Positions 1 to 8,984 of a DNA stretch of 64,000 bases are shown here, piece by piece. Each line of letters begins with the position of its first letter. Within the stretch, counting starts at the first letter, position 1. Made by a program: the position numbers and the translations under genes. The notes beneath the pieces are model-generated. The model was not told where the DNA came from and searched no databases. It was given only the letters and a program-made list of their open reading frames with translations. The DNA is taken from contig JASAOO010003450.1 of NCBI GenBank assembly GCA_030849075.1, positions 1-64,000 on the forward strand, written 5' to 3'. Origin of the DNA: Zelonia costaricensis. Its lineage: Eukaryota; Euglenozoa; Kinetoplastea; Trypanosomatida; Trypanosomatidae.

Positions 1-60
1 CCGGCGGCCGTGGCCGGGGTGCACCGCGAAGTGGGAGAACTCGCACTCGATCGTACGCAT
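1..60 (-). CDS. RPL24: 60S ribosomal protein L24 (eL24), copy 1, N-terminal fragment cut by window edge
   Basis: This is the first 20 codons of a cytosolic large-subunit ribosomal protein; the rest lies left of the window. The readable residues, from MRTIECEF to PGHGRR, are identical to the start of the complete copy at 4785-5159 and carry the eL24 hallmark PGHGRR. The nucleotide match to that copy runs through the whole visible coding part and stops right after the ATG, so the two 5' leaders differ. A short shared block around a predicted splice acceptor (near 88-98 here, 5171-5181 in the other copy) survives. The complete copy and the two genes between them make this a dispersed rather than directly adjacent duplication. 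Whether this copy is intact cannot be seen. Confidence 0.9.
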   Translation of the reverse strand, partial: MRTIECEFSHFAVHPGHGRR

Positions 61-755
61 GGTTCACTCCAGTAAACAAAACCGAATGCTGTAGAGGGAG
101 TCGGTGGGGGGGGGGGGGCACAAGCGCCCAGGTGTGGGGTGCATTGTCGGAGAGGAGGAAGAGAAGAAGCGGAGGGGGAGAAGTGGGTGGCGGTGCGGGA
201 AACAAGGAAGCGGCAAGTTGCCGAGCATACTACCCGGGAGTCGAGTCGATGTCCGCCACGGACGCATCAGACGGAGACACACGCGCAGCGAGGCAAAGTC
301 ATATCCTGACCACCCCACATTGTCGGTGCCGTGTACATGGCCCTTGAACGGCCGTTGAGACGGCGCCTACGTGACGACGCTCCGCCTTCCTGGGCGTGGG
401 TCAACAGAAGAAACCGCGGCGAGAGGATTCGCTTTTGCCTCCCTCGAGCGCTCTGTCTTCTAAGTTTCGTCTTCCTTCCCCCCCTCCCCCCGCCCCCCTG
501 AGCTAAGAGGGAGGCCGGAGGGGGGGGGTCCGCTGCCGATTAGAGGAGAAGGCAAGTTGTGACTTACGGCGTTGGCAAGTAATACGGCGGGAGAAAAAAA
601 GGGGGCGTAGCGGAGGGGGGCAGCACGCGCTTCACCCCCCCCCCCTTCAGATGCCTTGTGGCGGATATCACAGCCCCGAGTTGGAGAAACGGCTGCTGCC
701 GCTCCCCGCGAGTGTCTGCAGCCCGCTGTCGCAGCCCAAGTGCGGTCGGCCACGC
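61..755. other. intergenic: 3'UTR of the GLG1-like gene and 5' leader of RPL24 copy 1
   Basis: No convincing gene. It holds several G/C homopolymer runs (about 105-118, 478-500, 517-527, 636-648) and purine-rich stretches. Short open frames on both strands are low-complexity and have no start context or recognisable domain. Confidence 0.6.
89..118 (-). promoter_or_regulatory. predicted trans-splice acceptor and pyrimidine tract, RPL24 copy 1
   Basis: On the minus strand a C-rich tract (the G run ending near 118) is followed by CAG with its AG at 89-90. This would leave a 28-nt 5' leader. The sequence around the AG is shared with the leader of the other RPL24 copy. Confidence 0.55.
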
Positions 756-1223
756 TCAAAGATCAGCGGCTAGCTCGCTGTCCATGCGCCGTGGCGCGCG
801 CAGCATGAGAGACTTGAAGTACGGCGACTGCGTGCAGGCCGCTGGCACCTCACTCAAGTCCGCAGTTCGCAGACAGTCACGCAGGCGCTGCGACGTGGAC
901 TCCTCGGGCGTGAAGCCGCACTTGCCCTCAGGGACGAGGCGAACTGTGGCGTAGGCAAGGCACGTTATACGCCACGAGAGCCACAGCTTGCACTCGTGGT
1001 TCTCAATCTTATTGAAGCTCTCCGCGAGGCAGTCCGTGCGGGCACCCTCACCGTGGGGGCAGACGTCCTCCATCACGCCGCGGCACGCCTGACTGAGCGA
1101 GTGGAACTGAGTGTCGAAGGGGCGCGTCAAACGCCGCGTCGGACGCGCCGCCGCGCCGTCGGCGAGGAGGAGAGCCGCCGCAAAGCAGCAGAGCACCACC
1201 ACCGTCGGCGAGAGTCGTGTCAT
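756..1223 (-). CDS. small secreted Cys-rich protein with GLG1-type repeat
   Basis: The 155-residue product starts with a clear signal peptide (hydrophobic residues about 7-22, small residues before a likely cut near 26). The mature part has eight cysteines: 47, 55, 65, 78, 88, 102, 117 and 130. The first block, C-x7-C-x9-C-L-x11/12-C with CPHGEG and an Asn/Glu-rich helix, resembles the Cys-rich repeat of Golgi apparatus protein 1 (GLG1/ESL-1, Pfam PF00839), a lumenal module found in many copies in animal GLG1. Here only one good and one degenerate unit are seen and there is no C-terminal membrane anchor, so a soluble ER/Golgi or secreted protein is likely. The reading frame is open further upstream, but this ATG gives the signal peptide and sits 25 nt after a predicted splice acceptor. 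The repeat assignment is by eye; the function is unknown. Confidence 0.75.
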   Translation of the reverse strand: MTRLSPTVVVLCCFAAALLLADGAAARPTRRLTRPFDTQFHSLSQACRGVMEDVCPHGEGARTDCLAESFNKIENHECKLWLSWRITCLAYATVRLVPEGKCGFTPEESTSQRLRDCLRTADLSEVPAACTQSPYFKSLMLRAPRRMDSELAADL

Positions 1224-2093
1224 GACGATAAACACGTGCACACGCGTGCTGCACGTACAACACACCAGGGTGGGAGGGGAAGAAGGGTGGTGGACCAGAG
1301 GTGACGCGACGAGGGGTGGGGGGTAGAGTTGACTGTGAAACAAGAAACGCGTGTGAAGAGGGAGGAGTGAGGGAAAGCTGCTTGAGTACCTGCAGCGAAC
1401 GATATGGATGGGCAACAACACCAAAAAAAAGGTGGAGAGTAAAGGGAATAAGGTTGAACAGCAGGGAAAGCGGCCATCGAGTAACGTGTTGGCGTGCGCC
1501 TCTCCGACGTCAGAACAGCACGCACGCGCAGCCTCAGCAAGTTCATCTCTTCGCGTTTGCTCAGCGCCAGACGCTGGCCTCGACGTTTCCCTTTCGTCGA
1601 TGTCGTAGCACCCCCACCATCTCCGCACTGAGCCTTAGCCTTGCGCCTCCACACACACACACATACACACGCGACTAGGAAGAGGGGGGTGACCTTGGAA
1701 AGAACGGTGCCAGTGAGTGCGACAGTGTAGAAACGCACGATGTTGCTCGCTGCCGTTCCCAATCCTTTGTTTTTCCTCGTTCTACGTGCCCGTCATGTCT
1801 ACTTTGTGTTGTTCTTTTTTTTTTGTTTGCGTGCGCGCGCAGACACGACAGCAAAGAGTGCGCAACACACGAGGGAGCCGTCTCGCCGCTGGCCCTTCAT
1901 GTGCTTGGGAGTTCCCAGAACCTGAGACGCACAGGCCGTATGACGGCAGCAGAGCTGGGCAACTCGCCGTGCCGATCGCAGAGGCTCCGTTGGAGGTGTC
2001 CTGCCGCGACACAAGCACGCGCGCATGTACGAGAGGTCGCAGAGCACGCTCGTGCCGGGCCTGGTGGTTCCACCACAACGTGGAGTCCCCCGC
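1224..2093. other. intergenic between the two-anchor protein and the GLG1-like gene
   Basis: Apart from the splice signal at 1249-1293 I see no gene. There is a short CA repeat near 1651-1671 and a T run near 1817-1828. Overlapping short frames on both strands look like chance frames in GC-rich DNA. Confidence 0.55.
1249..1293 (-). promoter_or_regulatory. predicted trans-splice acceptor, GLG1-like gene
   Basis: A minus-strand pyrimidine tract (purines about 1268-1293 on the plus strand) is followed by the first AG (CAG) at 1249-1250, 25 nt before the ATG. Confidence 0.5.
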
Positions 2094-3815
2094 TCACCGG
2101 CGACCGCCGCGGCGGCACACGTTAAGCGTCAGCACAGTGCCCACTGCGAGGGGAATCACAAAGTAGAAGTACTGCACCACAAGGCCAACAAGCCTCTTGG
2201 CGACATCCACAACAGCTGTCGTCGAGGAGCCCGTGCTGCCTGACTCTGTGGTCACGTCAGCGTTGAGCAGGCGCGCGTCGTCCGCTGGCGAGATGCCCAG
2301 TGCGTTGTACAAAAAGCGCTCCACCGCTGTTCCCACCACGGCCTTCCCGGGCCTTGCAGCCGCCGTGGCGTTCACGAGGGCGTCGAGGGTTGCGAAGGTG
2401 CGGGAGAGCAACACGGTGCACAGCGGCTGCTGCACGCCGCGGCTTCGCGACAAACGGGGATTCAGGTACGCCGGGTAGCCCCCCACCACGTGTCCCAGGT
2501 CGTTCTCGAGGCCCAGCAAACGCCACCGCTTCGATAGCGAGAGGTCGACGCGGTAGTACACAAGGCAAGAGCCGTGGAGTGGTATGGCCGCGTACGACGC
2601 ACTTTGCTCAATGCTGTCCAGCACTGCCACCAGCGTCGGCATCCACTCTGACGCGTGCAGCGTGACGAGAATATTTGTAGGCCACGAAGCAGTTTTCGCA
2701 CCGCCGGTCTTCCACACACTCTGCAGAAAAGCGAATGCAGCGATGTCGTCAGCACCGAGCACGTCCACGTGCACCAAGTCAATGGCGATCTCGCTCAGCT
2801 TATACACGCCGCCGTACACCGTGGACGACAGCGGTGTGATCGCCACGTTGTGCCAACTCTCACGCGACGCCGTGCCGTTCCCTCGGCGCCACCACTCCGC
2901 CACGACCCCGGAGACGCTTGAGAGCGACGCCGGCTCCTCCTGGGTCGTGACACCGAGACTCCGCGCCAACGCACGGTGCAGCAACGGGAAGCGGTAGCGG
3001 CACTGCCCGAGTGCGTTGCACGACGCCTCCAACCCGTCCAAGTCCGTCGCTTCGCCAACCAGCGGCATCGCCCTTGGCGAGTCCCCTAGCAGAGGCACCT
3101 TCTGCGGCGTCAGCACGCGCTGCTCGGCCAGCTCCTCCAGGACAGCCGCAGCCTCCCGTGACTCCCCGAAGACATGCGCAAAGTTCGTGATAGGGGGCAC
3201 CGCGACGGCTGCCGTGTCAGGGGTTTCGTTGGACAGACGCCACAGCAGTGCCGCTCGGTCTGCCCACTGCTGCGCCACGAACGGCATCGCGCACGCCAGG
3301 GCACTGCACAGGTGCACCACCGTGGGCCGGCGTGTGGTGCTGCTGCCGCGAGACGCGCCGCTCTTGGTGACATTCCTCAGCAGCAACGCAGCATAGACGT
3401 CCGACAAGGTGACAGGGGCGTCATCCGGCTTCACCTCGCCACCGTCTTGTGCAACTGCCGCTGCCACGGGTGAAGTTGACGGAGTTCTGACGTCGTCGGC
3501 GAAGAACGCCGCCAGCGCAGCCGCAATGTCTCGAGTGCCGTGCGCCCCTGTCGCCGGTACCACGAGACCGGTGCGATTGCCCACCTTCACCGTCACGGGC
3601 GTGAAGCCGTCCAGAAGGGAGCTCTCCACATGCGTGAGCGGCGGCGTCCGGTGGCGGGCAGACAAGAAGATGTGCGTGTACCGTGGGTCTAGTGCCCTCA
3701 TGCACGTGACGAGGGCGAGGAAAAAAATGAGTGTGGACAGCGACAAGTTGCCGCAGTTGTACACGCGCCGTGCACCGCCTCCTCGGGCGCCAGCAGGGGC
3801 GGTTGTGTGCTGCAT
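2094..3815 (-). CDS. unrecognised secretory-pathway protein with N- and C-terminal membrane anchors
   Basis: I do not recognise this 573-residue protein. A hydrophobic segment near residues 26-42 would act as signal anchor or uncleaved signal. A second one near 545-566 is followed by a short Arg-rich tail (CRRGGRR) of the kind that can hold proteins in the ER. The roughly 500 residues between carry several N-glycosylation sequons (for example NRT, NVT, NET, NGT, NAT), so a lumenal domain is likely. This two-anchor layout resembles subunits of ER complexes such as PIG-S of the GPI transamidase, but I see no specific motif and do not make that call. The ATG chosen encodes MQHTTAPAG; the open frame further upstream has no ATG, and a predicted acceptor lies 64 nt before this start. 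Confidence 0.75.
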   Translation of the reverse strand: MQHTTAPAGARGGGARRVYNCGNLSLSTLIFFLALVTCMRALDPRYTHIFLSARHRTPPLTHVESSLLDGFTPVTVKVGNRTGLVVPATGAHGTRDIAAALAAFFADDVRTPSTSPVAAAVAQDGGEVKPDDAPVTLSDVYAALLLRNVTKSGASRGSSTTRRPTVVHLCSALACAMPFVAQQWADRAALLWRLSNETPDTAAVAVPPITNFAHVFGESREAAAVLEELAEQRVLTPQKVPLLGDSPRAMPLVGEATDLDGLEASCNALGQCRYRFPLLHRALARSLGVTTQEEPASLSSVSGVVAEWWRRGNGTASRESWHNVAITPLSSTVYGGVYKLSEIAIDLVHVDVLGADDIAAFAFLQSVWKTGGAKTASWPTNILVTLHASEWMPTLVAVLDSIEQSASYAAIPLHGSCLVYYRVDLSLSKRWRLLGLENDLGHVVGGYPAYLNPRLSRSRGVQQPLCTVLLSRTFATLDALVNATAAARPGKAVVGTAVERFLYNALGISPADDARLLNADVTTESGSTGSSTTAVVDVAKRLVGLVVQYFYFVIPLAVGTVLTLNVCRRGGRR

Positions 3816-4784
3816 CGTGTGCGCGGGCGCCCAGCTGGTCAGCTTGAGCAGTGGATGGTGACAAGCGAGCAGTCGGAGACTCAAGGAAAGGGGGAACACG
3901 ACAGAGAGTACGGTGGGTCGTCGGGAAACTTCGTACGGAGGCGGAACACCTCACGAGGGCGCCTCACGCGGGTACTCGTCCTCCTTTACTCCCCGAGAGG
4001 TTCGGGTGCGGAGGCATCTGTGGTGTGCCAACAATCGCCAGCGAACAAGAAAAGGACAAGACGTGCATTAGAAGCAGACAGAGACGGGGAGAGAGAGGTG
4101 AAATTGCGTTCTACCATGTGAGACACACGCGCTCAAGTGCGCTTCAGTGCGACAGAGCTGTCACTAAGCCACATGGCTCCCCCATCCCCTCCCACCACCC
4201 CCCCCCTCACGCTCACCAGCACCCCCAGTGCCCGCCAAGCTGGGGGCGCAACCATTCCTTTAGTTGCTCTTTCAACGAGGAAGAGGGACGGTGGGCGGAG
4301 GGGGGGGAGGGGGGGGAGGGTTCGGCAGTCACCGTGCGTGCACTCGTCGAAAGCCGTGACACAACGACGGAGGTGGTGCGGCGATGTTTCGTGCCGAGCG
4401 CCTGGCGCCGCAGCCCGCAGCACCGCTTTTCGGCGCCTTCGTCCGGTGCCACCGCGCCTTCTCTTGCGGAACGTGGGGGGGGGGGAAGGAGGGGCAGGGG
4501 GTCCTCGCACCAAAGCATGGACGACCCAGTTCCGTGCCCCACCCCCTCCTCCTCCTCCGACCCGCTGACATCGCCGATGTCCGCCACAGCACCGCATCGC
4601 TAGTTCTTCTTGTTGTCACTTGAACAGGGGATTTTTACCTAAAAACAGCAAAAGACAAAACCACTGAAAAGAGAAGGACGGATGGCAGTCAGTCGCTCAG
4701 CTCCATGCTCATCCGCTGCCCACGTCATTCGACGAAGAAGTGGTGCGCCTTCTTGGGACGGCGAGGCGGTAGTGGCGGGACGCT
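3816..4784. other. intergenic between RPL24 and the two-anchor protein
   Basis: Probably the 3'UTR of RPL24 plus the leader of the next gene. It contains purine tracts (about 4078-4101, 4265-4320, 4465-4500) and C-rich runs. Longer open frames on both strands (for example 3851-4603 plus, 4133-4597 minus) are Pro/Gly/Arg low-complexity and not believable. Confidence 0.55.
3880..3910 (-). promoter_or_regulatory. predicted trans-splice acceptor, two-anchor protein
   Basis: A pyrimidine-rich stretch on the minus strand (about 3882-3910) is followed by the first AG at 3880-3881. The 64-nt leader contains no upstream ATG. The preceding base is G rather than the C seen at most acceptors here. Confidence 0.4.
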
Positions 4785-5159
4785 CTACTTCTTGGCCGCC
4801 TTGCGCTCCGCAACCTCGGCGCGCACGGCCTTCGCCTTGGCGGAGCGGTCCTCCTTGCGGGTCGCGCGCACCTCCTGGATGTAGGACAGGTCCGCACCGA
4901 CAATCGCGCGCTGCACCTTCACCGCGCGCGCGGCGCGGCGGCGGTTCACGCGGTCCGTCGTCGTCTTGCGGTGGATGCGGCGGTACGTGCGCGTCCACGG
5001 GATGAAGCGCGGGTTCTTCTTGCGCATGTACAGCGCAAAGCACTTCGGGCGCGAGAAGGTCAGCACGGGCTTCGTCGACAGGAACGCGAACGGCACGTAC
5101 CGGCGGCCGTGGCCGGGGTGCACCGCGAAGTGGGAGAACTCGCACTCGATCGTACGCAT
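4785..5159 (-). CDS. RPL24: 60S ribosomal protein L24 (eL24), complete copy
   Basis: The product is a 124-residue cytosolic ribosomal protein of the large subunit. The N-terminal eL24 domain is clear: MRTIECEFSHF, the PGHGRR hallmark at about residues 15-20, then the Lys/Arg-rich block with KKNPR and WTRTYRRIHRK, followed by a basic helix (RRRAARAVKVQRAIVGADL) and an Ala/Lys tail. Length is in the range of trypanosomatid and archaeal/eukaryotic L24e proteins. The open frame continues 19 codons upstream, but the domain starts exactly at this ATG and a CAG acceptor lies 12 nt before it. A second copy begins at the left window edge with an identical visible coding sequence. Confidence 0.95.
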   Translation of the reverse strand: MRTIECEFSHFAVHPGHGRRYVPFAFLSTKPVLTFSRPKCFALYMRKKNPRFIPWTRTYRRIHRKTTTDRVNRRRAARAVKVQRAIVGADLSYIQEVRATRKEDRSAKAKAVRAEVAERKAAKK

Positions 5160-5864
5160 GGCTACTATGGGCTGTAGAGGGTGCGGATAGGTGCGTGTCG
5201 GGTAGCGAAGAAGCACACAGAAATTGTCGGAGTCAAGGAAGGCAGGGAACAGGTGGAGTACGAGAGAGAGCGGAGCGCGTCAAGGCCATTCAGGCAGACA
5301 GCAAGCTCGAGCGTTTGGTACCAGAAACGGACAAGCGTCAAATGTGGCCTGTGTGAGGGGCAGCAGCTTGACCCCGTCATGGGTGCACAGCAGAGGCGGC
5401 ATGGCAGCGCCGCACTTCAGTTGCCCCCCCCCCTCACACTATACGAGCTTCGCCACCGGTACAAGAGAAGTCGGAGCAACGCAGCGCCCAGAGCGCCGTA
5501 TTCTTTGCATTCCTGCACAGAGAGTGTGGGAAGCACCCTTCACAATCTCGTTTTCCTTCTTTTTTGTGTTTTTCCTTGGTCTCACATGCAACTCCTGTCT
5601 CGACAACCTAAAAAGGGGTAACAGAGACACACACAGGCACACACCAGCCAGAATTGCCTGCTCACCGACGGGCAGTTAGTGAAAGGGGGGGGGGGGCCTA
5701 CGCCAGGACGCGGCAGCGAGAGGCACTGCGCGGCACGTCGGAGTTGCGCACACAAAAGTGGAGGAAGAGCGGAGTGAGCCCGGAGTTTCAACAAAGGGAG
5801 CACAAAAGGCGGAGCCCGTGCGCTGCGACTACCTTGGCAGCTGACGTTGCCGTCGGCCGCGTGC
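5160..5864. other. intergenic between the DDT-WHIM protein and RPL24
   Basis: Apart from the RPL24 splice signal I see only low-complexity sequence, including a G run at about 5684-5697 and a T-rich stretch near 5550-5575. No gene is supported. Confidence 0.55.
5172..5275 (-). promoter_or_regulatory. predicted trans-splice acceptor, RPL24 complete copy
   Basis: Minus-strand pyrimidine tracts at about 5234-5275 are followed by an AG-free stretch and then CAG with AG at 5172-5173. This gives a 12-nt leader, typical of ribosomal protein mRNAs. The block around the AG matches the other copy's leader. Confidence 0.6.
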
Positions 5865-8864
5865 CTAGTACGTGAAATCGACCTTGAGGCGGTTCAGGTA
5901 GCCGAACATGTGTGCCCGCGCACGTGTCTCGCGGCCCGGCACTGGCTCTGCGACAGACGCCAGGTACGGCGCGAGGGTTTCGAGACGCCGGCGCAACGCG
6001 GCTTCCCGCTCGCCGCGGCGGTCGAGTGTTTGCACAAACGTCGCGAGGTACTCGCTCGGGATGACGCCCCACGTCGTTTGGCCAGCGCCAGCGGGCTCCT
6101 TCGTCTCTGGAACTGCTACGCCCGCGTTCGCACCTCGGCCAGCGCCGCGGTGCCGGCCGTTGCGGCCCGCGTCCTCCTCGTCGTCCAAAAGCAGCGACCG
6201 GCTTGGCACACGACGCTCCTTCACCTCAGCGGGCTCGTCAACGTGTGGAATCGCTGCCGCTGTGAGCTCGGGCACGCTCTGCACAAACACGACGCGTTCC
6301 AGAGGGAAGCGCCAGTACAGGCGCCGGTAGCGGTCCATTCCGAGCGGCTCGACGATGGCGCCGTCGTCGTTGCCGTCCTGCACACCGTACAGACGTGTGT
6401 ACACCTCGGCACGCTTTCGGTCCGCCGACTTCAGAATCGCCTCGCGGTCTGCCTCGAACGCGCGCTCCGCCTCCGTCTCCGGGTCCGCCGTGTCCTCTGC
6501 CGTCGCCGTAGCCGCGGCGTCGTCGTCCGACTTGTCCCCCCCTTCCTCGACCTTTACGCTCGCCTTCTTCGCTTTGCCAAGAAGCGCCTTTTTCTTGCGT
6601 GCCGCGGTGGCCGTCAGGGCGGGCAGCGTCCGCAGCAGCGCCTTCATCTCCTTCTCGGCCTCCTCGCGAATCTCCTTCAGCTTCTTCTCGCTGTTGAGCG
6701 CCTCCTCCTCGGCCTCGCGCTGAAGGCGGTCTGCCTCGCTCCGCACGTCGTCGCTGGCGAGCGCCTCCAGCACGCAGAACTGCAGTAGGTTGAGCCGATC
6801 AACGACCTCGATGTTGCCCCACGAGGCTAGCGAGCGCAGCTCCGTGATCGTTTCCATGGTCGCCTTCAGCTCCAGCGAGAAGGGGTCGGTGTCCACCTCC
6901 TCCTCCTCCTGATCGGCCTTCTCCGCGGCGGGCGCCGGTGGTGCCGCGGCAGTGGTCGATGCAGGGGCCTCCGTCGTCGGCGACGTGACGGTCTCTGACC
7001 CTTGCTCCGCGGTGGTCGCCGACGAGGCGCTCTCGTCACCGGAGTCGTCGCTGTCGTCCTCGTCGTCTTCCTCGCTGTCCTCGTCCTCGTCCTCGTCCTC
7101 GTCCTCTTCGGTGCTGGGGGCGCGGCGCTGCTGCTGCTGGCGCTTCTTCTTGTTCCCGCTCGCCACGCCGACGAATTCCACGAGGGCGTCGAACCAGTTC
7201 TTGCCGCGGGTGGCGATGCGCGGCGTGTCTGGTGAGCGAATGCGCAGGTTTTCCATAGACACCTCAAGCAGGCACTTGGTGACCTCCTCCATCAGCCCAT
7301 TCGCGTCCTGATCCTCGCACTCGACGCCCTTCACGAAGGTGGAAAAGTGCATCTGCGAGAGGTTGAGGGCCCGCGGCACGGAGGCGAGCACGCTCCACAC
7401 GTGCAGCGCCTTCTCGTAGAGGGCGGCCGAGCTGAGGGGAGGGTTCGCTGGGTACGCGATGTAGCCGAGCGCGGTGGGGTTGGCCAGCATGGAGTCCTCG
7501 ATGAGCTCGTCACCCTCCTCGTCGGCATCGATGCCGAGCCGGCGGCGCATCAGCTGCCGCTCCTCCTCCTTCTTGCGCTCCAACTCCGCCTTCGCCTCTG
7601 CCTTGGCCAGCACACGCCGCTGCGCCTCCTCGCGCTTCGCCCTGGCGGCATCGCGGAGCTGCTGCTTCCTTTCCAGCTCCTCCGGCGTGGGTCCTTTGAA
7701 CGGCTCTGTTGCGTAGCCCTCGATGTGGTTGATGACGCTGAGGCACGCGTGCGCGATGGGGTGCAGCAGGTCCTCGTCCAGCTCATAGCGGCACTCCTCG
7801 TCGCTACGGAAGGTGTGGCTCGACTGCGCCAGCGCCAGCTGCACGGCGTCGAGCGTGACCTCGTGGAAGGGCTCTGGCGGTTTTTTGTCCTCCTTGGCCT
7901 CGTACTGGGCGCGCTCGGTGTCGATGATGCCCTGCACCGCGTGCAGACGCTCCTCGAACATGTCGAAGATGGGGACGAGGTCGTTGAACTTGCTCGCGAA
8001 GACGTGCGCCACAACCTGGAGCATCGAATGCAGGGCAGCCACCGCCTTCTTCTCGTTGCTCGTCAGCCCGCGCAGCCGGCCCCACACGAGGCCGCCGCTC
8101 TTCGCGGAACGCGTCTTCTTCGCCGTGCTTGCCGACGTCAGTTTCGGTGCAAAGAGAGTGACAAGCAGCGCGTCATCTCCATCCAACTCCACCTTGGCGG
8201 CCTTCGTCACAACGTCCTCTGCACCGTCCTCCGCCCCGGTGGCGGCGTCCTCGGCGGATTGCGAGCGCCGGCGCCGCTGCCCGGCCGAGTTTTGCGAGTG
8301 CGACGCCGCGTCGGCGCCTCCGTCCTCCGTCGTCGCGGGTGTTGGCGAGACTGCGACCACCGGTTCCGGTGCGACCTTGCGCAGGAGGTCCACCCGCTCG
8401 CCCGCGTCCTTGGCGCGTTGGCGGTACTCCTTCTCCAGCGCGTTCAGCGTTCCCTCCACCTCCGACAGGTCCTTCAGTGACGCCTGCTCACCGCGGTCCG
8501 TGGCCACGACAAGGCTTTTGACGCTATCCAGCAGCTGCGGGGTGGTGGCGAAGAGCATGAAGGTGCGCACAATGGCGTCGCAGTGCAGCGTCACCTTCTT
8601 CGCTGTTTGGGAGCGGGCCGCGAGAGGAAGGTAGCTGATGAGATGCGAGACGTATGCGCTCGCGGCGCGCAGCGTAGACACGGCGTACTTTGCCTTGAGC
8701 TCCGCATTGTCCTCGACGACGACGAGCGACGCGATGAGCGTCTCCTCGGCGGCGGCAATCTTGTACGGCAGCAGCTCCTCCGACGAGAGCGAGCTGAAGT
8801 CGGCGACCGTGCCGCTGACCTCGGCCGCCTTGTACACCTGGTAGGGCGACCTGGCGGTGATCAT
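5865..8864 (-). CDS. DDT-WHIM1-WHIM2-like chromatin-associated protein
   Basis: This 999-residue acidic protein carries, in the right order, three motifs that I match by eye to subunits of ISWI-type remodelers (ACF1/BAZ, RSF1 and plant DDT proteins). A DDT-like helical stretch lies at about 478-538 (LHVWSVLASVPRALNLSQ and following). A WHIM1-like stretch lies at about 680-715 (VDRLNLLQFCVLEALASDDVR). A WHIM2 signature lies at about 841-854 (LGMDRYRRLYWRF). Between them are charged coiled-coil segments (about 391-438 and 712-745) and a long Asp/Glu run near 585-615 encoded by a GAG/GAC microsatellite. In known proteins these modules contact the ISWI ATPase and linker DNA, so a nuclear role in nucleosome spacing or transcription is inferred. 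No PHD or bromodomain is seen. The start ATG is the first in frame; the acceptor is ambiguous (8912-8913 or 8891-8892). Confidence 0.8.
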   Translation of the reverse strand: MITARSPYQVYKAAEVSGTVADFSSLSSEELLPYKIAAAEETLIASLVVVEDNAELKAKYAVSTLRAASAYVSHLISYLPLAARSQTAKKVTLHCDAIVRTFMLFATTPQLLDSVKSLVVATDRGEQASLKDLSEVEGTLNALEKEYRQRAKDAGERVDLLRKVAPEPVVAVSPTPATTEDGGADAASHSQNSAGQRRRRSQSAEDAATGAEDGAEDVVTKAAKVELDGDDALLVTLFAPKLTSASTAKKTRSAKSGGLVWGRLRGLTSNEKKAVAALHSMLQVVAHVFASKFNDLVPIFDMFEERLHAVQGIIDTERAQYEAKEDKKPPEPFHEVTLDAVQLALAQSSHTFRSDEECRYELDEDLLHPIAHACLSVINHIEGYATEPFKGPTPEELERKQQLRDAARAKREEAQRRVLAKAEAKAELERKKEEERQLMRRRLGIDADEEGDELIEDSMLANPTALGYIAYPANPPLSSAALYEKALHVWSVLASVPRALNLSQMHFSTFVKGVECEDQDANGLMEEVTKCLLEVSMENLRIRSPDTPRIATRGKNWFDALVEFVGVASGNKKKRQQQQRRAPSTEEDEDEDEDEDSEEDDEDDSDDSGDESASSATTAEQGSETVTSPTTEAPASTTAAAPPAPAAEKADQEEEEVDTDPFSLELKATMETITELRSLASWGNIEVVDRLNLLQFCVLEALASDDVRSEADRLQREAEEEALNSEKKLKEIREEAEKEMKALLRTLPALTATAARKKKALLGKAKKASVKVEEGGDKSDDDAAATATAEDTADPETEAERAFEADREAILKSADRKRAEVYTRLYGVQDGNDDGAIVEPLGMDRYRRLYWRFPLERVVFVQSVPELTAAAIPHVDEPAEVKERRVPSRSLLLDDEEDAGRNGRHRGAGRGANAGVAVPETKEPAGAGQTTWGVIPSEYLATFVQTLDRRGEREAALRRRLETLAPYLASVAEPVPGRETRARAHMFGYLNRLKVDFTY
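7078..7107. repeat. coding trinucleotide-type microsatellite in an acidic run
   Basis: On the plus strand this is a run of GTCCTC-type hexamers; on the coding strand it encodes alternating Glu and Asp. The flanks are also Asp/Glu/Ser-rich. Length variation between strains would be expected here. Confidence 0.8.
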
Positions 8865-8950
8865 GATGCGAGCGGGGCAACGTGCGACGGCTCAGCGGGG
8901 TGCAGGGTGCGCTGGCGAGGAAGAGACTAAGCCTGTGTGGGTTTGTGTGC

Positions 8951-8984
8951 GTGTATGTGTGTGTGTGTGTGTGTTGGTGTGTCG
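8951..8984. repeat. GT microsatellite
   Basis: An imperfect run of GT dinucleotides lies just upstream of the DDT-WHIM gene, on the leader side. Confidence 0.8.

Noticed and set aside
2094..3815. Assignment of the two-anchor protein to a GPI transamidase subunit
   Set aside because: Only the anchor layout fits; I see no subunit-specific motif.
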